From the NCBI GenBank assembly GCA_013368315.1, contig JAACJM010000356.1:1-64000 (forward strand): a DNA stretch of 64,000 nt. The letters are read 5' to 3'. Below are positions 35,423-45,896 of the stretch, in pieces. The notes beneath the pieces were generated by a model, which was given only the letters and a program-made list of their open reading frames with translations, was not told the origin of the DNA and made no database searches. This DNA comes from Tetrapyrgos nigripes. Taxonomy: Eukaryota > Basidiomycota > Agaricomycetes > Agaricales > Campanellaceae. The translations under genes and the position numbers were made by a program. Numbering within the stretch: the stretch's first letter is position 1; the number at the start of each line of letters is the position of its first letter.

Positions 35423-36837
35423 TCGATATGGAGACGCTCTGTATATTCCGTGTTGAAATTATCAAAGGTACCCATCAAGCGAACACTCTCGACGTAATGG
35501 TTGAGAAAGTGTATTTTGGGGATATGAAAGTCGGACCTGATGCCAAGATCACAGAAGACGGACTTGTTCTCGTGAAACTGTCGAAGAGCATCCTCCATGA
35601 TGGCAAGTGTTCTATTGGAGTGAACGGGATACTGACTGAGGAAGAGAAAGTCAAGGAGGCCACGGAGACAACAGAGAAGACGGACATTTGACATCCCGCC
35701 TGGAAGTGGGGTGTCTGCGATGATTCCGAGCAAAAAATGAGCAATTTGGTCGTGTTCTTGACCAGTAACATGGGATAGGGTAGAGATACCCTTCATGAAA
35801 ACACAAATGTTGTGATTAGGAGGGAGGCGATGACAACGGGCGTCTATTTCATGGCCACCGTAGGCACTGATAACCCATCCCTTCATATGCTTGAGGACAC
35901 CCTGGTAGAGTTGGTGAAGTATGTCGGGAGTTATGGAGAGGAAGATATTGGAGTAAGGAAGGTCCACCCAGAACGGCTCAAAGACAGGCCTTATCCCAAC
36001 GTCCTTGCATGCTCTGACAAAGACGGAGGCACCTTCATCAACCTTCTGCAAAACCTCGTGAATTGCCTGTAGACTGCGAATGGGATGAGGCTCCATATTC
36101 TCTCCAATGCGCTGCCGAGGAATAGTACATTGAGCACAGAACCCAGTGATCCCACATGTCACAAGAATTTGTTCGGGATAGTCACCAATGTATACTGCAA
36201 AGATAGGATGAGCCAGTCGGTCAACCCCATCACCACTGGTCATGACAATTCCCGAGACCCCAGCGTCCACCAATGGCTGAAGGATGTGCTTCATGCAGGC
36301 ATGAAACAAGTTGGCGATGGGGCATCTGACTTTTCAAGCAACAGGTCAAGCAACAGTTGCTTGACTGTTGCTTGACTGTTGCTTGGCCCTGCTTGAAGGT
36401 TGCTTGGAAGTTGCTTGAGTGTAACCCACTTGAGAGTAGTTTTAGGATAGCTTGACTTTCTACTTTGGATGTGGCTGTGCTTGTCCTAGTCTAGTCAACT
36501 TCACTACACTTCATTTTACAACAAATTACTCACATTGAATGGGCCATTCATTAAGATATTATACATACCATTTCTTCATTACAAATTGGTTTAGCCTCTA
36601 CTCAATCAAGTACAAACTTTTTATCATTGTAAAGGTAGAAAAAAAAAAGTCTGAAAAAATCAATTTATTGTTACATTCATCCAACTAGTTTGAGAACTAT
36701 GAGGATGCTAAGTATGTCTGAGCAGTGAGCAATATGTGTCTCTTTGAGATGATAGCTTGAGGGTACCTTGAGTGATATCTCAAGTGGTAGCTTGTTGACC
36801 CACCCATATTCTATTCATACTGTTGCTTAACTTACCC

Positions 36838-37185
36838 TTAAGTGTTGCTTGACATTGCTTGACTGTTGCTTGATGTTGCTTGATGTTGCTTGACTGTTGC
36901 TTGACTGTTGCTTGACTGTTGCTTGACTGTTGCTTGACTGTTGCTTGACTGTTGCTTGACTGTTGCTTGACTGTTGCTTGACTGTTGCTTGACTGTTGCT
37001 TGACTATTGCTTGACTGTTGCTTGATGTTGCTTGACATTGCTTGACATTGCTTGATGTTGCTTGATGTTGCTTGACTGTTGCTTGATGTTGCTTGACATT
37101 GCTTGATGTTGCTTGATGTTGCTTGACTGTTGCTTGACGTTGCTTGACGTTGCTTGACTATTGCTTGACCGTTGCTTGACTGTTG
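36838..37185. repeat. Subterminal minisatellite of the MULE (left)
   Basis: About 30 units of an 11-bp word, TTGCTTGACTG, with 9-10-bp variants (TTGCTTGATG, TTGCTTGACA). Shorter runs lie at 36333-36415 by the left terminus. On the coding strand it reads as the 3' part of the transposase frame. Confidence 0.95.
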
Positions 37186-39189
37186 GGCCTCCTCAGGATT
37201 TGTTGTTTCAGGAAGTGATTCCCATAGCGAATAGTCCATAATGTGTTGTGATTCGAAAATCATCACGGCGTGCTCTGGTCTCAGCCACCATTCTAGCCAA
37301 GGGATCAATTTTGGAAATTGAGATTTGATTGAAGAGACAACTTCAAGAAATGACTCAACATTGTCTAAATGAATAAGTGACTTAGCCAGGCGAGAAAATT
37401 CTTTCTGCTGGTCAACAGGCACTATTGCTGCTATTCGTTCGACATGAGTTATGCTACTCCTGAAATGTTGCTGACAACCTCGTAGTAATTTAGCAGCCTT
37501 ATTTCTGAGCTCTTCTACACTGCGTGTGTCATTACGCCTTTGCCAGAATCGGATAAAGGCTTGTATAAATCCATTTCTTTCTGCCTCACTGAAGTCCACA
37601 ATCTGAAAAAGAATAGATGAGAAATTAATCTAGATGTAATTACCAACAACTATACCTGGGCAAAAATTTCATCAACCACAATCCTTCCTCTTTCTGCTGT
37701 TGCTTTTGCTATACCCTCCATCAGCACAAGAAAATGATATTCGTAATGTGCAGCTGTATTTCCATTTGAGTAGCTGATAAGAGCAGGTACCCAACGAAGC
37801 AAGTTGACACAGAAAACAGAGCTCATAATGAGAATGGATGTTGAGATTTTCCACCAGCCATGAGCAGCATCACTAACTATCCCATTGAAAGGACCCTCAA
37901 CTGCTGTTACATCAAGATGAACTTGTTGGGCCATAAATGGAGTCTGGAGAGATACAACAGCAATGCCAGCAAGCATAGTCTCAGAGACTACAAATCCTGG
38001 ATAATTGGTCTGAAAATCGATAAAACGAGAGATGAAATCATCACCCATTCGGGGCTCATGTTTGTCAAGAATTTTTTTGCGGTGCCTTGCAATCCTGTCT
38101 TGATTCATCCAAACAGGATCAATATCTGAGACACTTTCCCCTGACTGAGTGTTCCCTGCTGCAAGGCCTGCTGGACCTACGTCCTTATTATCTTCAACCA
38201 TTTCTGTAAATTTTTTCTGTGAGCCTTTGAGCGCATGCAATTGGTGAGGAAGTCTGGGATGATTATGATCCTCTATTCCATTGAAGTAGCGTACACCATC
38301 AGCCCATTTCACAATCATTGAAATATTGGGGCAGGGTATGTGGCTGAGAACAGAGCCGCATTCACATGTCCCATTGAGTTTTTGAAGCTGTTTAGTAATG
38401 GCAGACAGTGGCCCAGTATGTGGTCTCTTGACAATTGCACAGTCTGTATTATCACACCGGATATCCCAAGGCATTTACGTTTTGTTCGTACACCATTTTC
38501 AAGTTGTTCCACATTGACACTACTCTTTCTACGGTCCTTTGTATTGTACCCCACAGTGTTGGTGGCCCAGTGTACTGATAGCTCGTTATTCTCCTCGAAT
38601 ATCTCCCATGTAATGTCCATTGCAAAGTTTGCCTGAGGGAAACCATCCCATCCTTCACGTAAATCTTCAAATTCCAAGTAAATGGTCTGACTGTTGCAAC
38701 AAGGACCAGTGAGAGGTACATGATGGGCTGATTTCCTAGTGTGCTTTTGAATGATGCTTTCAGTAACAGGAGGTTCCCGAAATGCAACACTGAGTTTGCG
38801 TTTCATTCCAGGGGCTTGATCTGAATCTGCTGTGTTTGATTGAGGAAAATTCTGAATTTCAGGATGGGCATAACCATTAAATTGTAAGCTGAGAGGTGCT
38901 GCAGAAAGACCTAAAAACGGGTGGCTGCTGGGTGAAACAATTGAAGAAGGTGCCTTTTCAGTGCCAATATTTGGCGGTTTTTTACGTTGAGGATCAATCC
39001 AATCAGCAATTTGTTGTCTGAGTTTTGCCTGATTTTAGAAGATGTCACTATGATTTGTATTAGGATATACTGCAGCATACCACTCACCAACATTGAAGAC
39101 ACGAAGGAAAGATAAATGACAGAGGAATATTGAGCAGAAGTGTTCCAGGTGGTGTGAGAATGCAAAGAGGTAGAAAGTGTCCAACGCAC
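36838..39189 (-). pseudogene. MULE transposase with WRKY/GCM1-type zinc finger, one frame shift
   Basis: Exons appear to be about 39089-39189, 37659-39032 (broken) and 36838-37600, with clear GT-AG junctions. The finger reads RCDNTDC...CECG...HIPC...DHNH. The catalytic region includes VHLDVTAVEGPFNGIVSDAAHGWW and VDFSEAERNGFIQAFIRFW. Near 38465 the frame must change between KRKCLGI and RCDNTDC, so a one-base shift or error breaks it. The last 80 or so residues are a Ser/Gln/Asn repeat encoded by the element's own subterminal satellite (36838-37180), running on to a stop at 36838. The first exon is less certain than the rest. Confidence 0.75.
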
Positions 39190-39255
39190 ATGACAGTACT
39201 TTGTGATGTTGCCCTTGATGCAATCATTCTTGTGATTTTGTGAAGTTTTGCATCA

Positions 39256-39425
39256 AGCAACTGTTGCTTGACTGTTGCTTGACTGTTGCTTGATGTTGCT
39301 TTACTGTTGCTTGATGTTGCTTTACTGTTGCTTGACATTGCTTTACTGTTGCTTGACATTGCTTTACTGTTGCTTTACTGTTGCTTGACCTGTTGCTTGA
39401 CCTGTTGCTTGACCTGTTGCTTGAA
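39256..39425. repeat. Subterminal minisatellite of the MULE (right)
   Basis: Same TTGCTTGACTG/TTGCTTTACTG unit in the same orientation, ending in four TTGCTTGACCTG-like units next to the right terminus. The paired arrays sit inside both TIRs. Confidence 0.93.
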
Positions 39426-40838
39426 AAGTTGGTGGCCTGTTGGCGATGCAGCCACGACGAATGGTAGGAGACTGGATATACTCCAAGTGGGTAGATGGGA
39501 GGTAGCTGAGAAGTACATAGGCACGCTTAGACGGCTTTCGACGAATCTCCTTCAGAATGTTGCCAATTGAGAGATAGATGGGGTAGGCAGTCTTGTTTCG
39601 GAAGACAGTGACTTGGGTCTTGTCCAAGGAAATGATGATGGGAATAACAGTCTGACCAGGTCCCGCAGTTTTATCGAGGACTTCCTAGAGTGTAATGTTT
39701 CAGTTCAAGACCGAGAAGATATACATAATGAGAACTGACCTGTGTTGAACACCACCACTGACCAGTGTGCATGTTGTGATATAGCTGCTCAGAGCAACTT
39801 GCGTCCTCAAAATGGTGTTCAGGTACAAATTTGAGATAGGGAGTAAATTTGGGATCATTAAACAGTGCCCTGATGCATTGTAGAATGTCCCGAAAAAACA
39901 CTTCAAAAACCTCGCTCTTGACTACAACTTCCTGGCATTGGAACTGAGGTCGACTTGGAAGCTTGGCATCAATGATTTTGTTGAGCTCAGCGGCATTCTT
40001 GAATGAAAATCCCAGACGTTCAGAAACCTGGATAGTGTGAAAAAAGTCAGTGACAATGAGTATAGGTTAAGTAACTTGGATAACTCACGCCGTCAATTGA
40101 GAGAAGCTCTGAAAGTGCTGTGGAACTCGGACCTCGCATCTTTGCCCATTTTGCCACTTTCCAATCAATTTCGGATGTAAATGGTGCACAGACATTTGCA
40201 GTATGCCCCAAAACCTTGCTGTAGGCTTCTTGAGCACTGAGCTGAGTTGTGTGTGATGACAGTGGTGCACCTGCATGAGGATCCAGGTAGTGTTGGACAT
40301 GGGGTTCTTGAAGAGTGTTGGGTTGGTTAAGTGGAGGTGGCCGAGAATTAGGCAGTTCTGAGGTGTCGACGTCCATCTCTGGGAGATCAGGCACCATCCC
40401 ATTCTCGATACTAACCCAATACTCCTCCTCCCTCTCTAATTCGGCCTCCCAATCATGCTCACACTCGGCTGCAGCCACCGCATCTTCATCGTCCCAATCA
40501 TCGTCCTCCAAATCCTTTATCACATCCGGAGCATCACCGAAAATGTCACTGTTGTCATTGACGATAATAGCATCTCCCGTCCCAGATGCAACATCAACAA
40601 ATTCGTCCAGTTGGTTGTAATCTCTGAAAAAGTCACCTTCAAAATCTGGGTGCAGTGTGTGACGGTGGGAGGAAGCACCAAACTGGTGTAGGAACTGAGA
40701 CGTCGCTTCAGAGCTTGGGTCACTGTGCTTCTGGTTGAGCATATCTGCATATGCACGGCAAAGTGGATCTGTAGTCCTGCGAAGGTGTAATTGTAAGCGG
40801 TCGTATATTTTGTTGCATCCTTGGCAGACGTCTGGCAT

Positions 40839-41003
40839 TAGGAAACGGTGGGACAGTTGTTAGTTACAGTACTGCATAGAGTGTAAGGGGTGGGTAAGAA
40901 TACTGTGGAAACTTGCAGAAATTTGATCCCATACCATGACAGTAAATCAAATTTTTTTCCGCGTCAACAAACTTCCTTTACTTGAACCACAACCATCTAC
41001 CTC
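40839..41003. promoter_or_regulatory. Divergent promoter between transposase and DUF6532-like gene
   Basis: Only 165 bp separate the two start codons (40838 minus, 41004 plus), so the two genes must share a bidirectional control region. No consensus TATA box is visible. An in-frame upstream ATG at 40936 could extend the plus-strand gene and shorten this interval. Confidence 0.55.
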
Positions 41004-41421
41004 AATGCCCCCAAAAACCCTCAATGATATCCTTGCAATGAGCAGGCATCCAAATCAAGCTGAGACTACAGCTGGTGAAAAAGGTGAGTTAATTAATACC
41101 ATCCTACATAAACAGCATACTCACAATAGCTCAGCTGATGTACCCAAAGAAGCTCGCTCACTCCGTAAATGTTCTCAGCCCACCGAGAACAGCACTACGG
41201 ATAATCCTAAGCGACAGAAGATGGCTACTAATGCCAAAAATAAGCGTCAGTCATGAGTTCTTAATTTTTTGCCGTGTACTGACCTCAAAACCATTTCAGA
41301 TGTTGCTCCTCGGAAAGTCAACTCTTCCGAAGTCCCAGCAGCTGATACCGCCACTGCAGGAAAAGGAAAAACAGGTCAGTGCGAAATATATACTGTTGTT
41401 ACCAGGTATACTGACCAACTA

Positions 41422-42703
41422 CTCGTGGTCACAGAAAGTAACGGTCCCGTGATGTGTGACATAACCCCCGTGTCTCGTAGTTAACATTTTTCTTGTACCC
41501 TACTACATTACACATACATGGCTCACGTCCAACATGATAGTCCGAAGAAGAACAGGTTCATCGGAGCCATACAGGGCAGAAAAACCATTGAAAAAGCTGC
41601 AGAACTCGTCAGAATACCCCATGGAAGTGCCAAGAAGATTTGACAGAAATTTTGCAAGACCAGTTCGACGAAAAACAGGCCGTGTAGTGGACGACCACCC
41701 AAAGTTACAAACAGGACACGATGAAGGCTTGTCAGGGCTGTTCGAAAGGCACGCCGGGTACCATTTAAGGAGATAGGAAATGAAATGGAACCACCTCTGG
41801 GTGCAACAACTGTTGCAGAGCATGTTGCTAAAGAAGGGTACCACCGTCGGGTAGCACGCAAGGTTCCACTGCTCAGCCAGTTGCAGAAAAGGAAGAGGAG
41901 GACCTGGGCTTCACAGAGGAAAGGAGAGGATTGGAGAAAAGTGATATGGTCAGATGAATGCTATGTTGAGATGGATGACAGTTGGGGCCGGATTTTTGTA
42001 ACGCGTCGCGCAGATGAAGAATATGAAGAGGACTGCCTGGTACCAACAGTTAAGCAGTCGTCTGTTTGGGTCATGGTATGGGGATGCATAATGAAGGGGA
42101 AAAAGGGCCCATTGGTGGTGCTGGAGTACCCGGGAGGGAAAGGAGGAGGAATGAACGCAAAGAGGTACCAAGAGCAGGTTCTTGATGGGTTCTGCTGGAA
42201 TTTTATGAAGAGATGAAGTCAGAGAGGGGAGACATCAAGTTCCAGCATGATGGTGCACCTAGTCATACCGCAAAGACAATGAAGAAATGGTTTTCTGACC
42301 ATGGTATCCCTCTCTTCCCACACCCGCCATCTTCTCCAGACCTTAACCCCATTGAACACGTTTGGCACAAACTAAAAGCTGGCGTAAGGGCTAGACCACA
42401 TCACCCTTCATCTGCCAATGAGCTGATAGAGGCAGTAAAGGAGGTTTGGGGCGAGATAGAAATCGAAGATATTGACAAGTATGTTGGGAGAATGGATGAT
42501 GTTGTCCAGGCTGTCTTGGATGCGAAAGGCGGTCACGAGATTTTAACTGGGGTACGAAATGCATTGATGGTAGAGTATATGAATACAAAGTTTGGTAGCA
42601 ATACATGCTGTATATTGTTGTGTAGATACAAGGATAGTCAATGACAAGATCCTCGAAAAATGGTGTCACATGTCATGGGACCGTTACTTTCTGTGACCAC
42701 AAG
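41422..42703 (+). mobile_element. Tc1/mariner element within an intron (1282 bp)
   Basis: TIRs of about 41 bp: CTCGTGGTCACAGAAAGTAA on the left and the inverse of CTTGTGGTCACAGAAAGTAA on the right, flanked by TA at 41420-41421 and 42704-42705. Without it the host intron would be about 58 bp, running from GTCAGTGCG (41374) to TTGTAG before GCCATAATGC (42717). Confidence 0.95.
41518..42644 (+). pseudogene. Tc1-family transposase, broken
   Basis: The start MAHVQHDSPKKNRF follows the left TIR. Helix-turn-helix region: GAIQGRKTIEKAAELVRIPHGSAKKI, with GRPPK linker. Catalytic triad: WSDECYV, HDGAPSH and NPIEHVW, with 34 residues between the second Asp and Glu (DD34E). In-frame TGA codons interrupt it just after GSAKKI (near 41641) and after the NRTR stretch (near 41721). 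A one-base shift lies near 42205-42213. It cannot make a full transposase. Confidence 0.85.
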
Positions 42704-44655
42704 TACAATGTTGTAGGCCATAATGCACGCTCTACTGCCGTTAAAGCAAAGTCCAAGGATGTCACAACCGTACTTGATGTTCAAGAGAACACTGTGGATG
42801 ATCCAGAGCCACCCGAAGCCAGTGATGATGAGCAAATTGCCCGGGTCGATGATGATGACAGTGCTTTTGAAGAGGAGGACGATGGAGAAATTAATGACGA
42901 AGAGTTGGCCCAAGAAGTAAGTCTTTTTGCGTATGTCATGTCTCCTAGACTCTGAAGTCGGCCTGTTAGCGCATACAGGTCATTGGCGACGCTGCTGGCA
43001 AGAAGAAGCCTGCCAAAGGTGAGTGTTATGTCATAGTCGTGTCATGTGATAGCTGACGCGTACACTTGTCACCGTCAGCTACAATCGCCGTCATTGGCGA
43101 AAACAGCTTTGACATTGTCGCTCCAACTCCCAAACGTTCTGCTTCTGGTGCAAGTAATACTTTGACTGACTCAGCAACAGGTCATGCTGTCATTGAGGAT
43201 GTGGAGGAGGCAAGCCTCAACGAACAGTGTCCCAAGGTCAGTTTTTTCCCTTGACTGTAATTTCCATTTTGCAGTTTGCTAAAACATGTATCTTTCAGGT
43301 TTCTGCTAGGGATGCAAAATATAATGATGAGGAAAGTTTTTCTCTATTTATTTCATTGGACCATACTGATTGTGCCTCTCAGTGACCTGATATCCAGCCC
43401 AAAACAACCCAGGAGCGTCAAGGCAAGTCCTCGAAGAAAAGTGCTAAGTCTGCCCATAAAGAGGAAGCTGCCAACTACGCTGAAATTGCCGCCACTGACG
43501 TGAGTGATTATTTTTGCCTCTCGTATTTGGGTACTAATCTTTTCATATATACGTAACGATCTTTATGCCCCTGAAGCGCATATGTACTATCCAGAGAGCG
43601 GCCAGCGCTACATTTCTCTTCTCAAACAACCCCAAAACCTATGCCTTGTGATTAGTGAGACTACCAACAACGCCATCGGTATCATGATATTTCGAGACGC
43701 GTGTCCAAAGTCCGAAGACCAGCAAGCCGGCATTGTGCTTGCATTCAAGACTGCTTGCAACAAGCATGACCAACCCGCTATAGCCGACCGTTTTGACAGG
43801 GACAAGAAGTTCAAATAACTCATCGTTGCATATGTGAGTAGTCCTTTGACATTCTAAATTTTCTTGATACATGTGTATACCCAGGTCAACAATCGTGTTT
43901 CTACGATACGAGGACACGTCAAAGAAGCTGCCGAGAAGATTGTTCCCGCACGCTACGAGCTCCTCAAGTTGGATGAGACTCAGCGATCCAAGCTCGTTAA
44001 AGATCTTCTGAAGGCTTGTTATATATTTCCCCTCACAAACGTGCGTCTTCTTCTTCTTTTTTCTTCTTTTCGACGTTGATCATCCTATAGCCCACCGATA
44101 CGATGACTTGGCGCAGTAATCAGCCTTATCGGCACCCCGCAGTCTTGGATGTTCTCAAAGAGGCTTTATGGACGGACTCGCCTCATGCCGCTAGCCTGGG
44201 GAAAAAATTTGTTGATATGTTTTCCTCCACTGTTGATGAAGATGATGCGAAAGAGGTCCCAATGGCTATGATTGATTTGGTTCGCATCGCGGTGCGTTAT
44301 TGCTCTATGATACTTTTCTTTTCACTCAACTCTACATCTCAGATCTTCGCTGCCTTGCGGGAGTACACAACTGGAACCCGAGTTAAGCAAAATTTCGATC
44401 TCGTCTTGATGCGCACCGAATACGAGAAGCATATACAGTTGATGGAGCAGAAGATCATCAAGCCGGACCAGAGCGGACGCTCCAAGTATCACAATATGGC
44501 GGCAGAACTGTATCGCGAGGTTACCAGGTAAGTTCTGCAGATTGTCGGTGCGTTTACGGAATCAGGCAAAGTAGCAAAATGCGCAAACTTTGCCGCAATT
44601 TTGCCGCAATTTTGCAAAATGTAGCCTTGATTATCGGGTGAGGTTTTTCCTGATG

Positions 44656-45005
44656 AACTCGATTTTATTTGTGCGTTCAGAAAAATTGAGAATTCATGAT
44701 TCAGGTTTGAAGCTTGAAGTCTGTGAGCCAGGTGTCCAGCCAGCTACTTAAGTTAAAATAGAAAAGAAAATTCTATGCTTGAAAGCGCCTTGATCAAACC
44801 TTTCTCCTGAGGATCAGATCCCCAAGAGGTTGATGTGATGCTCAGCAGAAACCACTGTGATAAAGATAAGAGGGTCACTCCAGTGCAGAGGTGAAAACGG
44901 CGCAATCTCTGGGCCATCAAATGCAGTTAATTGGTTTTCATTAATATGGTACCTGAAGATGACAGTTGCATACATCCCAACTAGAAAACGGATTAGGGGC
45001 TAGGG
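44656..45005. repeat. Segment X, copy 3, right part
   Basis: Continues X3 across the 13.5 kb element: it matches 15243-15484 joined to 17024-17120, and 62208-62545. It lacks the 1.54 kb element found in X1. Similarity stops near GAAAACGGATTAG. Confidence 0.9.
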
Positions 45006-45464
45006 GCCAGGGGGTTTCTTCTCAACAGCTGGAATCCCAAGTGTTGAAGCTTCAATTTGCAGAGATGGTAGATTTGATGACTTCTCCCATTGGTTTTTTA
45101 TTTCTTATGTTTCTGTTTTTATTGCAGGATAGGTTACTGGTTGGGCCTCCACCTTCCGATTGCTATATGCCTTACTGCAATTCGATGTTGCAGCTGGGTA
45201 CGCCCGGGCAGAGAGGGGGGGTCTTTAGATTAAGATGATCATGGCGTAAAGTGTATCTACAGTCGTGTTGATTGTACCTTTGGTGTTTTCTCTGTTTTTT
45301 GTTTTGATTTTTCTTTGGTTTTTGTTATTGTTCTTTCTATTGTTGTTTTTCTATTAGGGTTCCGTGTGCGTATTTCTCCAGTGAGAGGAGGGAGCTTCAA
45401 AGGCCGATGAGGCCAGAAGCTGAGTCTTGAGTTCTCGGGTCTCTCGTCAAGATGATTTCAAATA
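45006..45464. other. Stretch without a recognised gene
   Basis: 45060-45130 resembles 51060-51125, the lead-in to the third SEC63 relic. T-rich tracts near 45290-45350. No gene. Confidence 0.35.
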
Positions 45465-45896
45465 TAGCATAGTGTAAATTGACTGCGTGAGTAATCCTAA
45501 ATATAAAGAACGCCCGATTTCGAGAGGGTTAAAAATCCTGGAGACCTTTGTTGTGCCCAGCAATGTGTATAAATGCTGCTTGTTGCAGGGACCACAAACT
45601 GTAACATATTGAACATTTTTACAATAGCAATGAAGGTATTGAGGAGTACAATCAATGTAGTCTACTAAGGAGTCAGAAAAAATGGGAAAATACGTTGTAT
45701 GACGAATGAAAGGGCAGATGGTATCAAATAACGATTATATAGTCAAATGAGAGTAGGAATTTCGGATTTGAGCTTAAATAAGTAAGTAACTAAGTAAGTA
45801 ACTGAGAGAGATAGCAGAATCATTCTGTAAATAAAAGAAACTTGTCCTTTCCACTATTCCCACTGTGCTTTATACCCCTCAATTGAAATCTCCAGA

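Larger units (their letters stand above)
36320..39438 (-). mobile_element. MULE transposon inside the Plavaka gene (3119 bp)
   Basis: A 10-bp duplication, GTTGGCGATG, flanks it at 36310-36319 and 39439-39448, within the 8-11 bp range of Mutator-like elements. The termini are inverted: GGGCATCTGACTTTTCAAGC on the left and the inverse of AGGCCACCAACTTTTCAAGC on the right. The match runs about 37 bp and then turns into arrays of CTGTTGCTTGA. Excision restores CIAN-LFHACM in the host transposase. It carries one transposase gene on the minus strand. Confidence 0.93.
32603..40838 (-). pseudogene. Plavaka-type transposase, interrupted by three insertions
   Basis: Plavaka transposases are CACTA-related enzymes of basidiomycetes. 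The N-terminus has a C2H2-like finger (CQGCNKIYDRLQLHLRR) and an acidic stretch. The core has SGDGVDRLAHPIFAVYIGDYP, a Cys pair (CAQC), TPDILHQLYQG and TEYTERLHID then DYTKDTYRATNKKDEY; the C-terminus has HLAYVEWFTPF. Host-style pieces are 40089-40838, 39740-40027, 39439-39684, 35423-36309, 33935-33980, 32911-33409 and 32603-32859. They sum to 2973 nt, 990 aa, an exact multiple of three with no stop, once one copy of each target duplication is dropped. The insertions are a MULE and two solo LTRs. It is dead as it stands, but no point mutation is needed to explain that. Introns lie at 40028-40088, 39685-39739 and 32860-32910. Confidence 0.88.
41004..44531 (+). pseudogene. DUF6532-like accessory protein of the element, with an in-frame stop
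   Basis: The N-terminal part is basic/acidic and unstructured (MPPKTLNDILAM...; DDDDSAFEEEDDGE), spread over short exons. The C-terminal part (about 43580-44531) matches what I know of DUF6532 proteins, which accompany Plavaka elements: YYPESGQRYISLL, NRVSTIRGHVKEAAEKIV, FAALREYTTGTR and KYHNMAAELYREV. Clear introns start at 41081, 41246, 41374 (interrupted by Tc1), 42917, 43020, 43237, 43501, 43832 and 44292. The frame is unclear at 43300-43410. A TAA at 43816-43818 falls inside the conserved domain between FDRDKKFK and LIVAYVNNRV, so the copy is probably disabled. The role is unknown; divergent pairing implies joint expression with the transposase. Confidence 0.7.
31186..44655. mobile_element. 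Three-gene Plavaka-type element (13,470 bp with nested insertions)
   Basis: The ends are CATCAGGAAAAACCTCA and its exact inverse. It splits segment X3: the left flank ends TACTATGAGGA and the right flank begins AACTCGATTTTATT, and X1 and X2 are uninterrupted here (TACTATGAGGACTCGATTTT). That leaves at most a 2-bp duplication, GA with one mismatch. It carries a coiled-coil gene (-), the transposase (-) and a DUF6532-like gene (+). The outer genes end 196 and 124 bp from the termini. Removing four nested insertions (33415-33934, 33986-35422, 36320-39438, 41422-42703) and their duplications leaves about 7.1 kb. Confidence 0.9.

Noticed and set aside
36838..37185. Regular array of short units resembling a CRISPR array
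   Set aside because: Units of about 11 bp are contiguous without unique spacers, and lie inside a MULE in a eukaryotic genome; this is a minisatellite.
36320..39438. Kyakuja-Dileera-Zisupton (KDZ) identity for the nested element
   Set aside because: The zinc finger is GCM1/WRKY-like, the core reads like MULE transposases, and the 10-bp duplication fits Mutator.
39286..39570. Leu-rich frame resembling a signal or membrane peptide
   Set aside because: It is the antisense reading of the MULE subterminal satellite.
31186..44655. Giant Starship- or Helitron-like mobile element
   Set aside because: There is no DUF3435 tyrosine recombinase or Rep/helicase; perfect TIRs with a Plavaka-type transposase explain the unit.
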